DNA of 64,000 bases from the NCBI RefSeq assembly GCF_051401765.1, contig NW_027480450.1:124001-188000 (forward strand), given 5' to 3'. The notes beneath the pieces were generated by a model, which searched no databases, was not told where the DNA came from, and was given only the letters and a program-made list of their open reading frames with translations. The stretch is from Calliopsis andreniformis. Its lineage: Eukaryota > Arthropoda > Insecta > Hymenoptera > Andrenidae. The position numbers and the translations under genes are program-made. Below are positions 26,828-41,173 of the stretch, piece after piece. The stretch's first letter is position 1. The number at the start of each line of letters is the position of its first letter.

Positions 26828-29800
26828 CGTCAATCCTCAATCCTCAATCCTCAATCTTCAATCCTCAGACCACAAACCTCAATGCTGATTCCTCAATACT
26901 CAATATTCAATCATCAATATTCAATCTTCAATCCTCAAACCTCAATCGTCAGTGCTCAATCCTCAGTCCTCAAACCTCAATCCTGAATCCTCAATACTGA
27001 AATCTCAATCTTCAGCCCTCAGTCCTCTACAATCAGTTGTCAATCCTCAATCCTCATTAGAATATCCCCAATTCGTAGTATTCAATACTCAAAACACAAT
27101 CTGCAATCTTCAAACCTCTATCCTCAAACATCTATTCTCATCACTCAACCCTCAACACTCAGTCCCCAATCCTCAATCTTCAATACTCAATCCTCAATCC
27201 TTAATCCTCAATCCTCAATGTTCAATCCTCAATACTGAACCTTCAATCCTCAATCCTCAATTTTTCGATCCTCAATCCCCGATCCTCAAACGTCAATCTT
27301 CAAACCTGAATACTCAACCTTCAATCCTCAATCCTCAATCCTCAATCGTCAACCCTCAGCCCTCATCCTCAATACTCAATCCTCAATCCTCAATCCTCAA
27401 TCTTCAATACTCGATACTCAATCTTCAATCCTCAATCCTCAGTCCTCAAACCTCAATTCTGAATCCTCAATCCTGAATCCTCAATCTTCAGCCCTCAGTC
27501 CTCAACAATCAGTTGTCAATCCTCAATCCTCAATAGAATATTCTCAGTTCACAGTTTTCAATACTAAATACTCAATCTGCTATCTTCAAATCTCTATCCA
27601 CAAACATCAATTCTCATCACTCAGCCCTCAACACTCAGTTCTGAATGTCCAATCCTCAATCCTCAATTCTCAATCTTCAATCCTCAATCCTAAATCCTCA
27701 ATCCTCAATCCTCAATCCTCAACCCTCAGCCCTCATCCTCAATCCTCAATCCTCAACCCTCATTCTTCAATCCTCAATACCCAATCCTCAATCTTCAATC
27801 CTCAATCCTCAATCCTCAATTCTCAACCCTCAATCCTCAGTCCTCTGCACTGAATCCTCAATCCTCATCCCTCAGCCCTCATCCTCAATCCTCAATCCTC
27901 AATCGTCAAACCTCAACCTTCAATCCTCAATACACAATCTTCGATCCTCAATCCTCAGTCGTCAAACCTCAATTCTGAATCCTCAATCCTGTACCCTCAT
28001 TCTTCAGCCCTCAGTTCTCAACAATCAGTTGTCAATCCTCAATCCTCAATAGAAAATCCTCAATTCACTGTCTTCAATACTCAATACTTCATCTGCAATC
28101 TTCAAATCTCTATGCACAAACGTCAATTCTCATCACTCAACCCTCAACACTCAGTCCTCAATGTCCAATCCTCAATCCTCAATTCTCAATCTTCAATCCT
28201 CAATCCTCAATCCTCAAACATCAATCCTCAACCCTCAGTACTCAGTCCTCAAACCTCAATCCTCATCCCTCAGACGTCACCCTCAATCCTGAATCCTCAA
28301 TCCTCAATCCTCAATCCTCAATTCTCAACCCTCAATCCTCAGTCCTCAGCCCTGAATCCTCAATCCTCAACCCTCAGCCCTCATCCTCAATCCTCAATCC
28401 TCAATCGTCAATCCTCAACCTTCAATCCTCAATACACAATCTTCGATCCTCAATCCTCAGTCGTCAAACCTCAATTCTGAATCCTCAATCCTGTACCCTC
28501 ATTCTTCAGCCCTCAGTTCTCAACAATCAGTTGTCAATCCTCAATCCTCAATAGAAAATCCTCAATTCACAGTCTTCAACACTCAATACTCCATCTGCAA
28601 TCTTCAAATCTCTATGCACAAACGTCAATTCTCATCACTCAACCCTCAACACTCAGTCCTCAATGTCCAATCCTCAATCCTCAATTCTCAATCTTCAATC
28701 CTCAATACTCAATCTTCAATCCTCAATCCTCAAACCTCAATCCTCAATCCTCAACCCTCCGCCCTCATCCTCAATCCTCAATCCTCAACCCTCAATCCTC
28801 AATCCTCAATCTTCAATCCTCAGTCCTCAAACCTCAATTCTGAATCCTCAATACTCAATCTTCAATCATCAATATTCAATCTTCAATTCTCAAACCTCAA
28901 TCCTCAGTCCTCAATCCTCAGTCCTCAAACCTCAATCCTGAATCCTCAATCCTGAATTCTCAATCTTCAGCCCTCAGTCCTCTACAATCAGTTGTCAATC
29001 CTCAATCCTCAATAGAATATCCTCAATTCACAGATTTCAATACTCAAAACTCAATCTGCAATCTTCAAATATCAATCCTCAAACATCTATTCTCATCACT
29101 CAACCCTCAACACTCAGGCCCCAATCCTCAATCTTCAATCCTCAATCCTCAATCCTTAGTCCTCAATCCTCAATCTTCAATCCTCAATACTGAACCTTCA
29201 ATCCTCAATCCTCAATTATCAATCCTCAATCCTCAATCCTCAAACGTCAATCTTCAAACCTGAATACTCAATCTTCAATCCTCAACCCTCAATCCTCAAT
29301 CCTCAACCCTCATTCTTCAATCCTCAATACACAATCCTCAATCTTCAATCCTCAATCCTCAATCCTCAACTCTCAGCCCTCAATCCTCAGTCCTCAGTCC
29401 TGAGTCCTCAATCCTCAACCCTCAGCCCTCATCCTCAATCCTCAATCCTCAATCGTCAAACCTCAACCTTCAATCCTCAATACACAATCTTCAATCCTCA
29501 ATCCTCTGTCGTCAAACCTCAATTCTGAATCCTCAATACTGTACCCTCAATCTTCAGCCCTCAGTTCTCAACAATCAGTTGTCAATCCTCAATCCACAAT
29601 AGAAAATCATCTATTCACAGTTTTTAATACTCTATACTCCATCTGCAATCTTCAAATCACTATCCTCAAACACCTATTCTCATCACTCAACCCTCAACAC
29701 TCAGTCCCCAATCCTCAATCTTCAATCCTCAATCCTCAATCCTTAATCCTCAATCCTCAATATTCAATCCTCAATACTGAACCTTCAATCCTCAATCCTC

Positions 29801-30588
29801 AAACCTCAATCCTCAGTCCTCAATACTCATTCTTCAATCCTCAATACCCAACCCTCAATCTCCTATCCTCAATCCCCAATTCTCAATTCTCGATCCTCAA
29901 ACCTCAGTCCTCAGTCCTCAATCCTCAATCCTCAATCCTCAATCCTCAATCCTTAATCATCAATCCTCAATCCTCAATCCTCAATCTTCAATCATCAATA
30001 TTCAATCTTCAATCCTGAATCCTCTATCCTCAGTCCTCAACCCTCAGTCCTCATACATCAATCCCGAATCCTCAATCCTGAATCCTCAATCTTCAGCCCT
30101 CAGTCATCAACAATCAATTGTCAATCCTCAATCCTCAATAGAATATCCTCAGTTCACAGTTTTCAATACTCAATACTCAATCTGCAATCTTCAAATCTCT
30201 ATACACATACATCAATTCTCATCACTCAGCCCTCAACACTCAGTCTTCAATGTTCAATCCTCAATCCTCAATTCTCAGCCTTGAATCCTCAATACTGAAT
30301 ATTCAATCCTCAATCCTCAATCCTCAACTCTCAATCCTCAATCCTGAATCTTCAATCCTCAGTCCCAAATCCTCAATCTGCAATCAACAACCCTCAATCC
30401 TCAATCCTCAATACTCAACCATCAATCCTCAATTCTCAATACTCAACAGAATATTCTGAAATCTCATGGTTCAACACTCAATCCACAATATACAATAATC
30501 AAATCTCAATCCTCAAACATTAATTCTCAACACTCAATTGTCAACACTCTGTCATCTCTCTTGAATCATCCATCCTCAATCCTCAATC
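26828..30588 (+). repeat. Right-domain module C, copy 1
   Basis: Aligns with 33745-37497 at +6,917 until about 30,580. The part up to about 28,321 also aligns with 41605-43098 at +14,777. It is the most regular monomer ladder: punctuation blocks at 27027, 27503, 28019, 28521, 28982, 29569 and 30108 are spaced 476, 516, 502, 461, 587 and 539 bp. A T5 run at 27261-27265 adds one base. A box with the palindrome AGAATATTCT starts at 30448. Confidence 0.9.
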
Positions 30589-33500
30589 CTGAATCCCCAA
30601 TCCTCAATCCTCAATCCTCAATCCTCGATCGTCAATCTTCAATCCCCAATACTCAATCTTCAATCCTCAATCCTCAAACCTCAATCCTCAATCCTCATTC
30701 TTCAATCCTCAATACCCAATCCTCAATCTTCAATCCTCAATCCTCAATCCTCAATTCTCAATCCTCAACCCTCAGTCCTCAGTCCTTAAACCTCAATCCT
30801 CAAACCTCAATCCTCAATCCTCAATCTTCAATCCTCAGTCCCCAATCCTCAATCTTCAATCCTGAATCCTCAATACTCAATCCTCAAACCACAATCCTCA
30901 ATCTTCAATCCTCAATACTCAACCTTCAATCCTCAATCCTCAATCCTCAATTCTCAATCCTCAATTCTCAACCATCAATCCTCAATTCTCAATACTCAAT
31001 AGAATATCCTGAATTCGCAGGATTCAATACTCAAACCTCAATCCTCTACCCTCAGCCCTCATCCTCTATCCTCGATCCTCAATCCTCAGTCATCAATCCT
31101 GAATCCTCAGTACTCAATCTTCAACATTCAATCCTCATTCCTCAATCCTCAATCCTCAATCCTCAATCCTCAGTCATCAATCCTCAATATTCAATAATCA
31201 ATCGTCAATCCGCAGTCCTCAATCCTCAATCCTCAATCCTCGTTCCTCAAACCTCATTCCTCAAACCTCAGTCCTCATCCTCAGTTCACAATTCTCAATC
31301 CTCAATCCTCAATCCTCAACCTTCAATCCTCAATAGTCAATCTCCAATCCTAGAGCCTCAATCCCCAATCCTCAATCCTTAATCCTCAATATTCAACCCT
31401 CAATCCCAGTCCACAATCTTCAATCCTCAATGCTCAATCCAAAATCCTCAATCCTCAGTCCTCAATCCTGAATCCACAATCCTCAAACCTCAATCCTCAA
31501 CCGTCAGCCCTCGTCCTCAGTCCTCAACCCTCAATACTCAACCATCAATACTCAATCTTCAACCTCAATCCTCAATCCTCAGTCCTCAGTCCTCAATCCT
31601 CAATATTCAACACACAACCCTCAACCATCGATCCTCAATACTCAACCATCAATCCTCAATTCTCAATACTCAATAGAACATCCTGAAATCTAATGGTTCA
31701 ATACTCTATCCACAATATACAATAATCAAATCTCAATCCTGAAACGTCAATTCTCAACACTCAATCCTCAACACTCAGTCCTCTCTCTTGAATCCTCCAT
31801 CCTCAATCCTCAATCCTCAACCGTCAATCTTCAATCCTCAATCCTCAACCCTCAATCCTCAGTCCTCAAACCTCAAACCCGAATCCTCAAACCTGAATCC
31901 TCTGTCTGCAGACCTCAGTCCTCAACAATCAATCGTAAATCCTCAGTCCTCAATAGAATATCCTCAATTCTCTGTTTTCAATACTCAATCCCCAATCTTC
32001 AAACTTCAAATCTCAATACACAAACATCAATTCTCATCAATCAACCCTCAACACTCAGTCCTCAATCTTCGATCCTCAATCCTCAATACTCAATCTTCAA
32101 TCCTCAATACTGAATCTTCAATCCTCAGTCCCAAATCCTCAATCTTCAATGCTCAATCCTCAATCCTCAATCCTCAATCCCCAATCCTCAATCTTCAATC
32201 CTCAATACCCAATCTTCAATCCTCAATCCTCAATCCTCAATCCTCATTCCTCAATCCTCAATCATCAATCCTCAATTTTTCAATACTCAATCCTTAATCC
32301 TCAATCCTCAATACTCAACCATCAATCCTCAATACTCAATACTCAATAGAATATCCTGAATTCGCAGGTTTCAATACTCAATCCTCAATCCTCAACCCTC
32401 ACCACTCATCCTCCATCCTCGATCCTCATTCCTCGATCCTCAATCCTCAGTCCTCAATCCCCAATCCTCAATCTTCAATCCTCAATACTCAATCTTCAAT
32501 CCTCAACCGTCAGTCCTCGTCCTCAATCCCCAACCCTCAACACTCAACCATGAATACTCAATGTTCAATCCTCAATCCTCAATCCTCAATCCTCAATCCT
32601 CAATTCTGAATCGTCAATCCTCAATTTTCGACCCTCAATACTCAATCTGCAATCCTCAATCCACAACCCTCAATCCTCAATCCTCAACTTTCAATCATCA
32701 ATATTCAATCTTCAATCCTCAATCCCCAATCCTCAATCCTCAATCCTTAATCCAGAATCTTCAATCCTCAATCCCCAATCCACAACCTTCAATCCTCCAT
32801 GCTCAACCCGCAATCCTCAATCCTCAATCCTCAATCCTCAACCCTCAGCCCTCATCCACAATCCTCAGTCCTCAATCCTCAATCCTCAATCCTCAATCTT
32901 CAATCCTCTGTCCTCAAACCTCAATTCTGAATCCTCAATACTCAATCTTCAATCATCAATATTCAATCTTCAATCCTCAAACCTCAATCCTCAGTCCTCA
33001 ATCCTCAGTCCTCAAACATCAATCCTGAATCCTCAATCCTGAATTCTCAATCTTCAGCCCTCAGTCCTCTACAATCAGTTGTCAATCCTCAATCCTCAAT
33101 AGAATATCCACAATTCACAGTTTTCAATACTCAAAACTCAATCTGCAATCTTCAAATCTCTATCATCAAACATCTATTCTCATCACTCAACCCTCAACAC
33201 TCAGTCCCCAATCCTCAATCTTCAATCCTCAATCCTCAATCCTGAATCCTCAATCCTCAATCTTCAATCCTCAATACTGAATCTTCAATCCTCAGTCCTC
33301 AATGCTCAATCCTCAATCCTCAATCCTCAATGTTCAATCCGCAATACACAATCCTCAATGTTCAATCCTCAATTCTCAATCCTCAGTCCTCAGTCCTCAA
33401 TCCTCAATCCTCAGTCCTCAAACCTCAATCCTGAATCCTCAATTCTGAATCCTCAATCTTCAGCCCTCAGTCCTCAACAATCAGCTGTCACTCCTCAATC

Positions 33501-33744
33501 CTCAATAGAGTATCATCAGTTCACAGTTTTCAATACTTAATACTCAATCTGCAATCTTCAAATCTCTATCCACAAACATCAATTCTCATCACTCAGCCCT
33601 CAACACTCAGTCCCCAATCCTCAATCTTCAATCCTCATTCCTCAATTCACAATCCTCAATCCTCAATCCTCAATCTTCAATCCTCAATACTCAATCTTCA
33701 ATCCTCAATCCTCAACCCTCAATCCTCAATCCTCAATCCTCAAT
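30589..33744 (+). repeat. Right-domain module A, copy 2
   Basis: Repeats 21931-25065. It opens at 30589 inside a cell pattern that changes from the C-module ending to the alpha/A pattern. Blocks are at 31923, 33069 and 33475, boxes at 31002, 31676 and 32349, and the T5 insertion at 32276-32280. Three extra cells (21 bp) near 32,870 change the offset from 8,658 to 8,679. Confidence 0.9.
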
Positions 33745-36700
33745 CGTCAATCCTCAATCCTCAATCCTCAATCTTCAATCCTCAGACCACAAACCTCAAT
33801 GCTGATTCCTCAATACTCAATATTCAATCATCAATATTCAATCTTCAATCCTCAAACCTCAATCGTCAGTGCTCAATCCTCAGTCCTCAAACCTCAATCC
33901 TGAATCCTCAATACTGAATTCTCAATCTTCAGCCCTCAGTCCTCTACAATCAGTTGTCAATCCTCAATCCTCAATAGAATATCCCCAATTCGTAGTATTC
34001 AATACTCAAAACACAATCTGCAATCTTCAAACCTCTATCCTCAAACATCTATTCTCATCACTCAACCCTCAACACTCAGTCCCCAATCCTCAATCTTCAA
34101 TACTCAATCCTCAATCCTTAATCCTCAATCCTCAATGTTCAATCCTCAATACTGAACCTTCAATCCTCAATCCTCAATTTTTCGATCCTCAATCCCCGAT
34201 CCTCAAACGTCAATCTTCAAACCTGAATACTCAACCTTCAATCCTCAATCCTCAATCCTCAATCCTCAACCCTCAGCCCTCATCCTCAATACTCAATCCT
34301 CAATCCTCAATCCTCAATCTTCAATACTCGATACTCAATCTTCAATCCTCAACCCTCAGTCCTCAAACCTCAATTCTGAATCCTCAATCCTGAATCCTCA
34401 ATCTTCAGCCCTCAGTCCTCAACAATCAGTTGTCAATCCTCAATCCTCAATAGAATATTCTCAGTTCACAGTTTTCAATACTAAATACTCAATCTGCTAT
34501 CTTCAAATCTCTATCCACAAACATCAATTCTCATCACTCAGCCCTCAACACTCAGTTCTCAATGTCCAATCCTCAATCCTCAATTCTCAATCTTCAATCC
34601 TCAATCCTAAATCCTCAATCCTCAATCCTCAATCCTCAACCCTCAGCCCTCATCCTCAATCCTCAATCCTCAACCCTCATTCTTCAATCCTCAATACCCA
34701 ATCCTCAATCTTCAATCCTCAATCCTCAATCCTCAATTCTCAACCCTCAATCCTCAGTCCTCTGCACTGAATCCTCAATCCTCATCCCTCAGCCCTCATC
34801 CTCAATCCTCAATCCTCAATCGTCAAACCTCAACCTTCAATCCTCAATACACAATCTTCGATCCTCAATCCTCAGTCGTCAAACCTCAATTCTGAATCCT
34901 CAATCCTGTACCCTCATTCTTCAGCCCTCAGTTCTCAACAATCAGTTGTCAATCCTCAATCCTCAATAGAAAATCCTCAATTCACTGTCTTCAATACTCA
35001 ATACTCCATCTGCAATCTTCAAATCTCTATGCACAAACGTCAATTCTCATCACTCAACCCTCAACACTCAGTCCTCAATGTCCAATCCTCAATCCTCAAT
35101 TCTCAATCTTCAATCCTCAATCCTCAATCCTCAAACATCAATCCTCAACCCTCAGTACTCAGTCCTCAAACCTCAATCCTCATCCCTCAGACCTCATCCT
35201 CAATCCTGAATCCTCAATCCTCAATCCTCAATCCTCAATTCTCAACCCTCAATCCTCAGTCCTCAGCCCTGAATCCTCAATCCTCAACCCTCAGCCCTCA
35301 TCCTCAATCCTCAATCCTCAATCGTCAAACCTCAACCTTCAATCCTCAATACACAAACTTCGATCCTCAATCCTCAGTCGTCAAACCTCAATTCTGAATC
35401 CTCAATCCTGTACCCTCATTCTTCAGCCCTCAGTTCTCAACAATCAGTTGTCAATCCTCAATCCTCAATAGAAAATCCTCAATTCACAGTCTTCAACACT
35501 CAATACTCCATCTGCAATCTTCAAATCTCTATGCACAAACGTCAATTCTCATCACTCAACCCTCAACACTCAGTCCTCAATGTCCAATCCTCAATCCTCA
35601 ATTCTCAATCTTCAATCCTCAATACTCAATCTTCAATCCTCAATCCTCAAACCTCAATCCTCAATCCTCAACCCTCCGCCCTCATCCTCAATCCTCAATC
35701 CTCAATCCTCAATCCTCAATCCTCAATCTTCAATCCTCAGTCCTCAAACCTCAATTCTGAATCCTCAATACTCAATCTTCAATCATCAATATTCAATCTT
35801 CAATTCTCAAACCTCAATCCTCAGTCCTCAATCCTCAGTCCTCAAACCTCAATCCTGAATCCTCAATCCTGAATTCTCAATCTTCAGCCCTCAGTCCTCT
35901 ACAATCAGTTGTCAATCCTCAATCCTCAATAGAATATCCTCAATTCACAGATTTCAATACTCAAAACTCAATCTGCAATCTTCAAATATCAATCCTCAAA
36001 CATCTATTCTCATCACTCAACCCTCAACACTCAGGCCCCAATCCTCAATCTTCAATCCTCAATCCTCAATCCTTAATCCTCAATCCTCAATCTTCAATCC
36101 TCAATACTGAACCTTCAATCCTCAATCCTCAATTATCAATCCTCAATCCTCAATCCTCAAACGTCAATCTTCAAACCTGAATACTCAATCTTCAATCCTC
36201 AACCCTCAATCCTCAATCCTCAACCCTCATTCTTCAATCCTCAATACACAATCCTCAATCTTCAATCCTCAATCCTCAATCCTCAACTCTCAGCCCTCAA
36301 TCCTCAGTCCTCAGTCCTGAATCCTCAATCCTCAACCCTCAGCCCTCATCCTCAATCCTCAATCCTCAATCGTCAAACCTCAACCTTCAATCCTCAATAC
36401 ACAATCTTCAATCCTCAATCCTCTGTCGTCAAACCTCAATTCTGAATCCTCAATACTGTACCCTCAATCTTCAGCCCTCAGTTCTCAACAATCAGTTGTC
36501 AATCCTCAATCCTCAATAGAAAATCATCAATTCACAGTTTTTAATACTCTATACTCCATCTGCAATCTTCAAATCACTATCCTCAAACACCTATTCTCAT
36601 CACTCAACCCTCAACACTCAGTCCCCAATCCTCAATCTTCAATCCTCAATCCTCAATCCTTAATCCTCAATCCTCAATATTCAATCCTCAATACTGAACC

Positions 36701-37497
36701 TTCAATCCTCAATCCTCAAACCTCAATCCTCAGTCCTCAATCCTCATTCTTCAATCCTCAATACCCAACCCTCAATCTCCTATCCTCAATCCCCAATTCT
36801 CAATTCTCGATCCTCAAACCTCAGTCCTCAGTCCTCAATCCTCAATCCTCAATCCTCAATCCTCAATCCTTAATCATCAATCCTCAATCCTCAATCCTCA
36901 ATCTTCAATCATCAATATTCAATCTTCAATCCTGAATCCTCTATCCTCAGTCCTCAACCCTCAGTCCTCATACATCAATCCCGAATCCTCAATCCTGAAT
37001 CCTCAATCTTCAGCCCTCAGTCATCAACAATCAATTGTCAATCCTCAATCCTCAATAGAATATCCTCAGTTCACAGTTTTCAATACTCAATACTCAATCT
37101 GCAATCTTCAAATCTCTATACACATACATCAATTCTCATCACTCAGCCCTCAACACTCAGTCTTCAATGTTCAATCCTCAATCCTCAATTCTCAGTCTTG
37201 AATCCTCAATACTGAATATTCAATCCTCAATCCTCAATCCTCAACTCTCAATCCTCAATCCTGAATCTTCAATCCTCAGTCCCAAATCCTCAATCTGCAA
37301 TCAACAACCCTCAATCCTCAATCCTCAATACTCAACCATCAATCCTCAATTCTCAATACTCAACAGAATATTCTGAAATCTCATGGTTCAACACTCAATC
37401 CACAATATACAATAATCAAATCTCAATCCTCAAACATTAATTCTCAACACTCAATTGTCAACACTCTGTCATCTCTCTTGAATCATCCATCCTCAAT
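33745..37497 (+). repeat. Right-domain module C, copy 2
   Basis: Repeats about 26828-30580 at +6,917. Blocks are at 33944, 34420, 34936, 35438, 35899, 36486 and 37025, the T5 insertion is at 34178-34182 and the AGAATATTCT box at 37365. The match ends about 37,497, where the D sequence starts. A2 plus C2 equals A1-B-C1 with B removed. Confidence 0.9.
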
Positions 37498-40016
37498 CCT
37501 CAGTCCTCAAACGTCAAACCTCAATCCTCAATCCTCAACCCACAATCCTCAGTCCTCAAACCTCAAACCCGAATCCTCAATCCTGAATCCTCAATACTCA
37601 GCCCTCAGTCCTCAGTCCTCAAACCTCAATCCTGAATCCTCAATCCTGAATTCTCAATCTTCAGCCCTCAGTCCTCTACAATCAGTTGTCAATCCTCAAT
37701 CCTCAATAGTATACCCTCAATTCACAGTTTTCAATACTCAATACTCCATCTGCAATCTTGAAATCTCTATGCACAAACGTCAATACTCATCACTCAACCC
37801 TCAACACTCAGTCCTCAATGTCCAATCCTCAATCCTCAACTCTCAATCTTCAATCCTCAATCCTCAATCCTCAATCCTCAATCCTCAATCCTCAGTACTC
37901 AGTCCTCAAACCTCAATCCTCAACCCTCAGGCCTCATCCTCAATCCTCAATCCTCAATCCTCAATCCTCAATCTTCAATCCTCTATACTCAATTTTCATT
38001 CCTGAATCCTCAGTCCTCAAACATCAATTCTGAATCCTCAATGCTAAATCTTCAACCCGTAATCCTCAGTCCTCAATACTCAAACATCAATCCTCAATTC
38101 TCAATACTCAGTATAATATCCTGAATTCTCAGGGCTCAAAACTCAAACCTCAATCCTCAACCCTTAGCCCTCATCCTCCATACTCAATCCTCAATCCTCA
38201 ATCCTCAATCCTCATTCCTCAAACCTCAATCCTCAACCCTCAGTCCTCATCCTCAATTCTCAATTCTCAACCCACAATCCTCAATACTCAATCTTGAATC
38301 CTCAATAATCAATCTCCAATCCTAGATCCTCAATCCCCAAACCTCAATCATTAATCCTCAATCTTCAATCCTCAATCCCCAGTCCTCAATCTTCAATCCT
38401 CAATGCTCAATCTTCAATCCTCAATTCTCAGTCCTCAATCCTCAATCCTCATTCCTCAAACCTCAACCCTCAGTCCTCAATCCTCATTCTTCAGTCCTCA
38501 ATACCCAATCCTCAATCTTCAATGCTCAATCCTCAATTCTCAATTCTCGATCCTCAACCCTCAGTCCTCAGTCCTCAAACCTCAGTCCTCAGCCCTCAGC
38601 CCTCGTCCTCAATCCTCAATCCCCAATCATCAATCCTCAATCTTCAATCCTTAATACTCAATCTTCAATCCTCAATCCTCAGTCCTCAAACCTCAATTCT
38701 GAACCCTCAATCCTGAATCCTCAATCTTCAGACCGCAGTCCTCAACAATCTGTAGTCAATCCTCAATCCTCAGTAGAATATCCTCAATTCACAGTTTTCA
38801 ATACTCAATACTCAATCTGCAATCTTCAAATCTATATCCACAAACATCAATTCTCATCACTCAACCCTCAACACTCAGTCCCCTATCCTCAGCCTTCAAC
38901 CCTCAATCCTCAATCCTCAATCCTCAACCCTCAGCCCTGATCCTCAATCCTCAATCCTCAATCCTCAATCCTCAATCCTCAATCCTCAATCTTCAATACT
39001 CGTTACTCAATCTTCAATCCTCAATCCTCAGTCCTCAAACCGCAATTCTGAATTCTCAATTCTGAATCCTCAATCTTCAGCCCTCAGTCCTCAAGAATCA
39101 GTAGTCAATCCTCAATCCTCAATAGAATATTCTCAATTCACAGTTTTCAATACTCAATACTCAATCTGCTATCTTCAAATCTCTATCCACAAACATCAAT
39201 TCTCATCACTCAGCCCTCAACACTCAGTCCTCAATGTCCAATCATCAATCCTCAATTCCCAATCTTGAATCCTCAATCCTCAATCCTCAATCCTCAATCC
39301 TCAACCCTCAGTACTCAGTCCTCAAACTTCAATCCTCAACCCTCAGACCTCATCCTCAATCCTTTAACCCTCAATCCTCAATCCTCAATCTTCAATCCTT
39401 AATACTCAGTCTTCAATCCTCAACCCTCATTCTTCAATCCTCAATACCCAATCCTCAATCTTCAATCCTCAATCCTCAATCCTCAATTCTCAATCCTCAA
39501 TCCTCAGTCCTCAGTCCTCAATCCTCAATCCTCAGTCCTCAGTCCTCAATCCTCAATCCTCAATCGTCAGCCCTCATCCTCAATACTCAATCCTCAATCG
39601 TCAATTCTCAATCTTCAATCCTCAGTACTCAATGTTCAATCCTCAATCCTCGGTCCTCAAACCTCAATTTTGAATCCACAATCCTGTATCCTCAATCTTC
39701 ATCCCTCAGATCTCAACAATCAGTTGTCAATCCTCAATGCTCAATAGAAAATCCTCAATTCACAGTTTTCAATACTCAATGCTCAATCTGCAATCTTCAA
39801 ATCTCTATGCGCAAACATCAATTCTAATCACTCAACCCTCAACACTCAGTCCCCAATCCTCAATCTTCAATCCTCAATTCTCAATCTTCAGTCCTCAATC
39901 CTCAATCCTCAATCCCCAATCCTCAATCCTCAATCCTCAGTACTCAGTCCTCAAACCTCAATCCTCAGCCCTCAGACCTCATCCTCAATCCTCAATCCTC
40001 AATCCTCAATCCTCAA
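37498..40016 (+). repeat. Right-domain module D, copy 1
   Basis: Aligns with 43813-46044. The offset is 6,137, falling to 6,123, 6,081 and finally 6,080; the first two steps are 14 and 42 bp, exact cell multiples. It also aligns with 51267-52870 at +13,791. Blocks are at 37676, 38743, 39092 and 39714. A variant box at 38113 reads TATAATATC before CTGAATTCTCAGGG. A CAATCTCCAATCCTAGAT element lies near 38,310. About 39,640-39,960 resembles left-domain 4,080-4,430. Confidence 0.87.
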
Positions 40017-40124
40017 TAGAATATTCTCAATTCACAGTTTTCAATACTCAATAGTCAATCTGCTATCTTCAAATCTCTATCCGCGAACATCAATTCTCAT
40101 CACTCAGCCCTCAACACTCAGTCC
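40017..40124 (+). repeat. Punctuation block missing its first five cells
   Basis: The block begins at TAGAATATTC directly after generic cells. Its last 106 bp are intact (40019-40124) and end CACTCAGTCC. The palindrome AGAATATTCT lies at 40018-40027. It marks the join between D copy 1 and B-type sequence. Confidence 0.85.
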
Positions 40125-41173
40125 CCAATCCTCAATCTTCAATCCTCATTCCTCAATCCACAATCCTCAATCCTCAATCCTCAATCTTCAATCCTCAATA
40201 CTCAATCTTCAATCCTCAATCCTCAACCCTCAATCCTCAATCCTCAATCCTCAATCGTCAGTCTTCAATCCTCAATACTCAATCTTCAATCCTCAATCCT
40301 CAATCCTCAGTCTTCAATCCTCATTCTTCATTCCTCAATACCCAATCCTCAATCTTCAATCCTCAATCCTCAATTCTCAATTCTCGATCCTCAACCCTCA
40401 GTCCTCAGTCCTCAAAACTCAGTCCTCAGCCCTCAGCCCTCGTCCTCAATCCTCAATCCTCAATCATCAATCCACAACCTTCAATCCTCAATACACAATC
40501 TTCAATCCTCAATCCTCAGTCCTCAAACCTCAATTCTGAATCCTCAATCCTGAATCCTCAATCTTCAGCCCTCAGTCCTCAACAATCAGCTGTCACTCCT
40601 CAATCCTCAATAGAGTATCATCAGTTCACAGTTTTCAATACTTAATACTCAATCTGCAATCTTCAAATCTCTATCCACAAACATCAATTCTCATCACTCA
40701 GCCCTCAACCCTCAGTCCCCAATCCTCAATCTTCAATCCTCATTCCTCAATCCACAATCCTCAATCCTCAATCCTCAATCTTCAATCCTCAATACTCAAT
40801 CTTCAATCCTCAATCCTCAACCCTCAATCCTCAATCCTCAATCCTCAATCGTCAGTCTTCAATCCTCAATACTCAATCTTCAATCCTCAATCCTCAATCC
40901 TCAGTCTTCAATCCTCATTCTTCATTCCTCAATACCCAATCCTCAATCTTCAATCCTCAATCCTCAATTCTCAATTCTCGATCCTCAACCCTCAGTCCTC
41001 AGTCCTCAAAACTCAGTCCTCAGCCCCCAGCCCTCGTCCTCAATCCTCAATCCTCAATCATCAATCCACAATCTTCAATCGTCAATACACAATCTTCAAT
41101 CCTCAATCCTCAGTCCTCAAACCTCAATTCTGAATCCTCAATCCTGAATCCTCAATCTTCAGCCCTCAGTCCT
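40125..41173 (+). repeat. B-type monomers in tandem (594-bp period)
   Basis: Bases 40125-40579 match 25942-26396 (offset 14,183). From the block at 40580 the sequence restarts at 25803 (offset 14,777), so the 594-bp B monomer is present about one and three-quarter times. The switch falls at the start of the punctuation block. The blocks at 40580 and 41174 are 594 bp apart. Confidence 0.87.
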
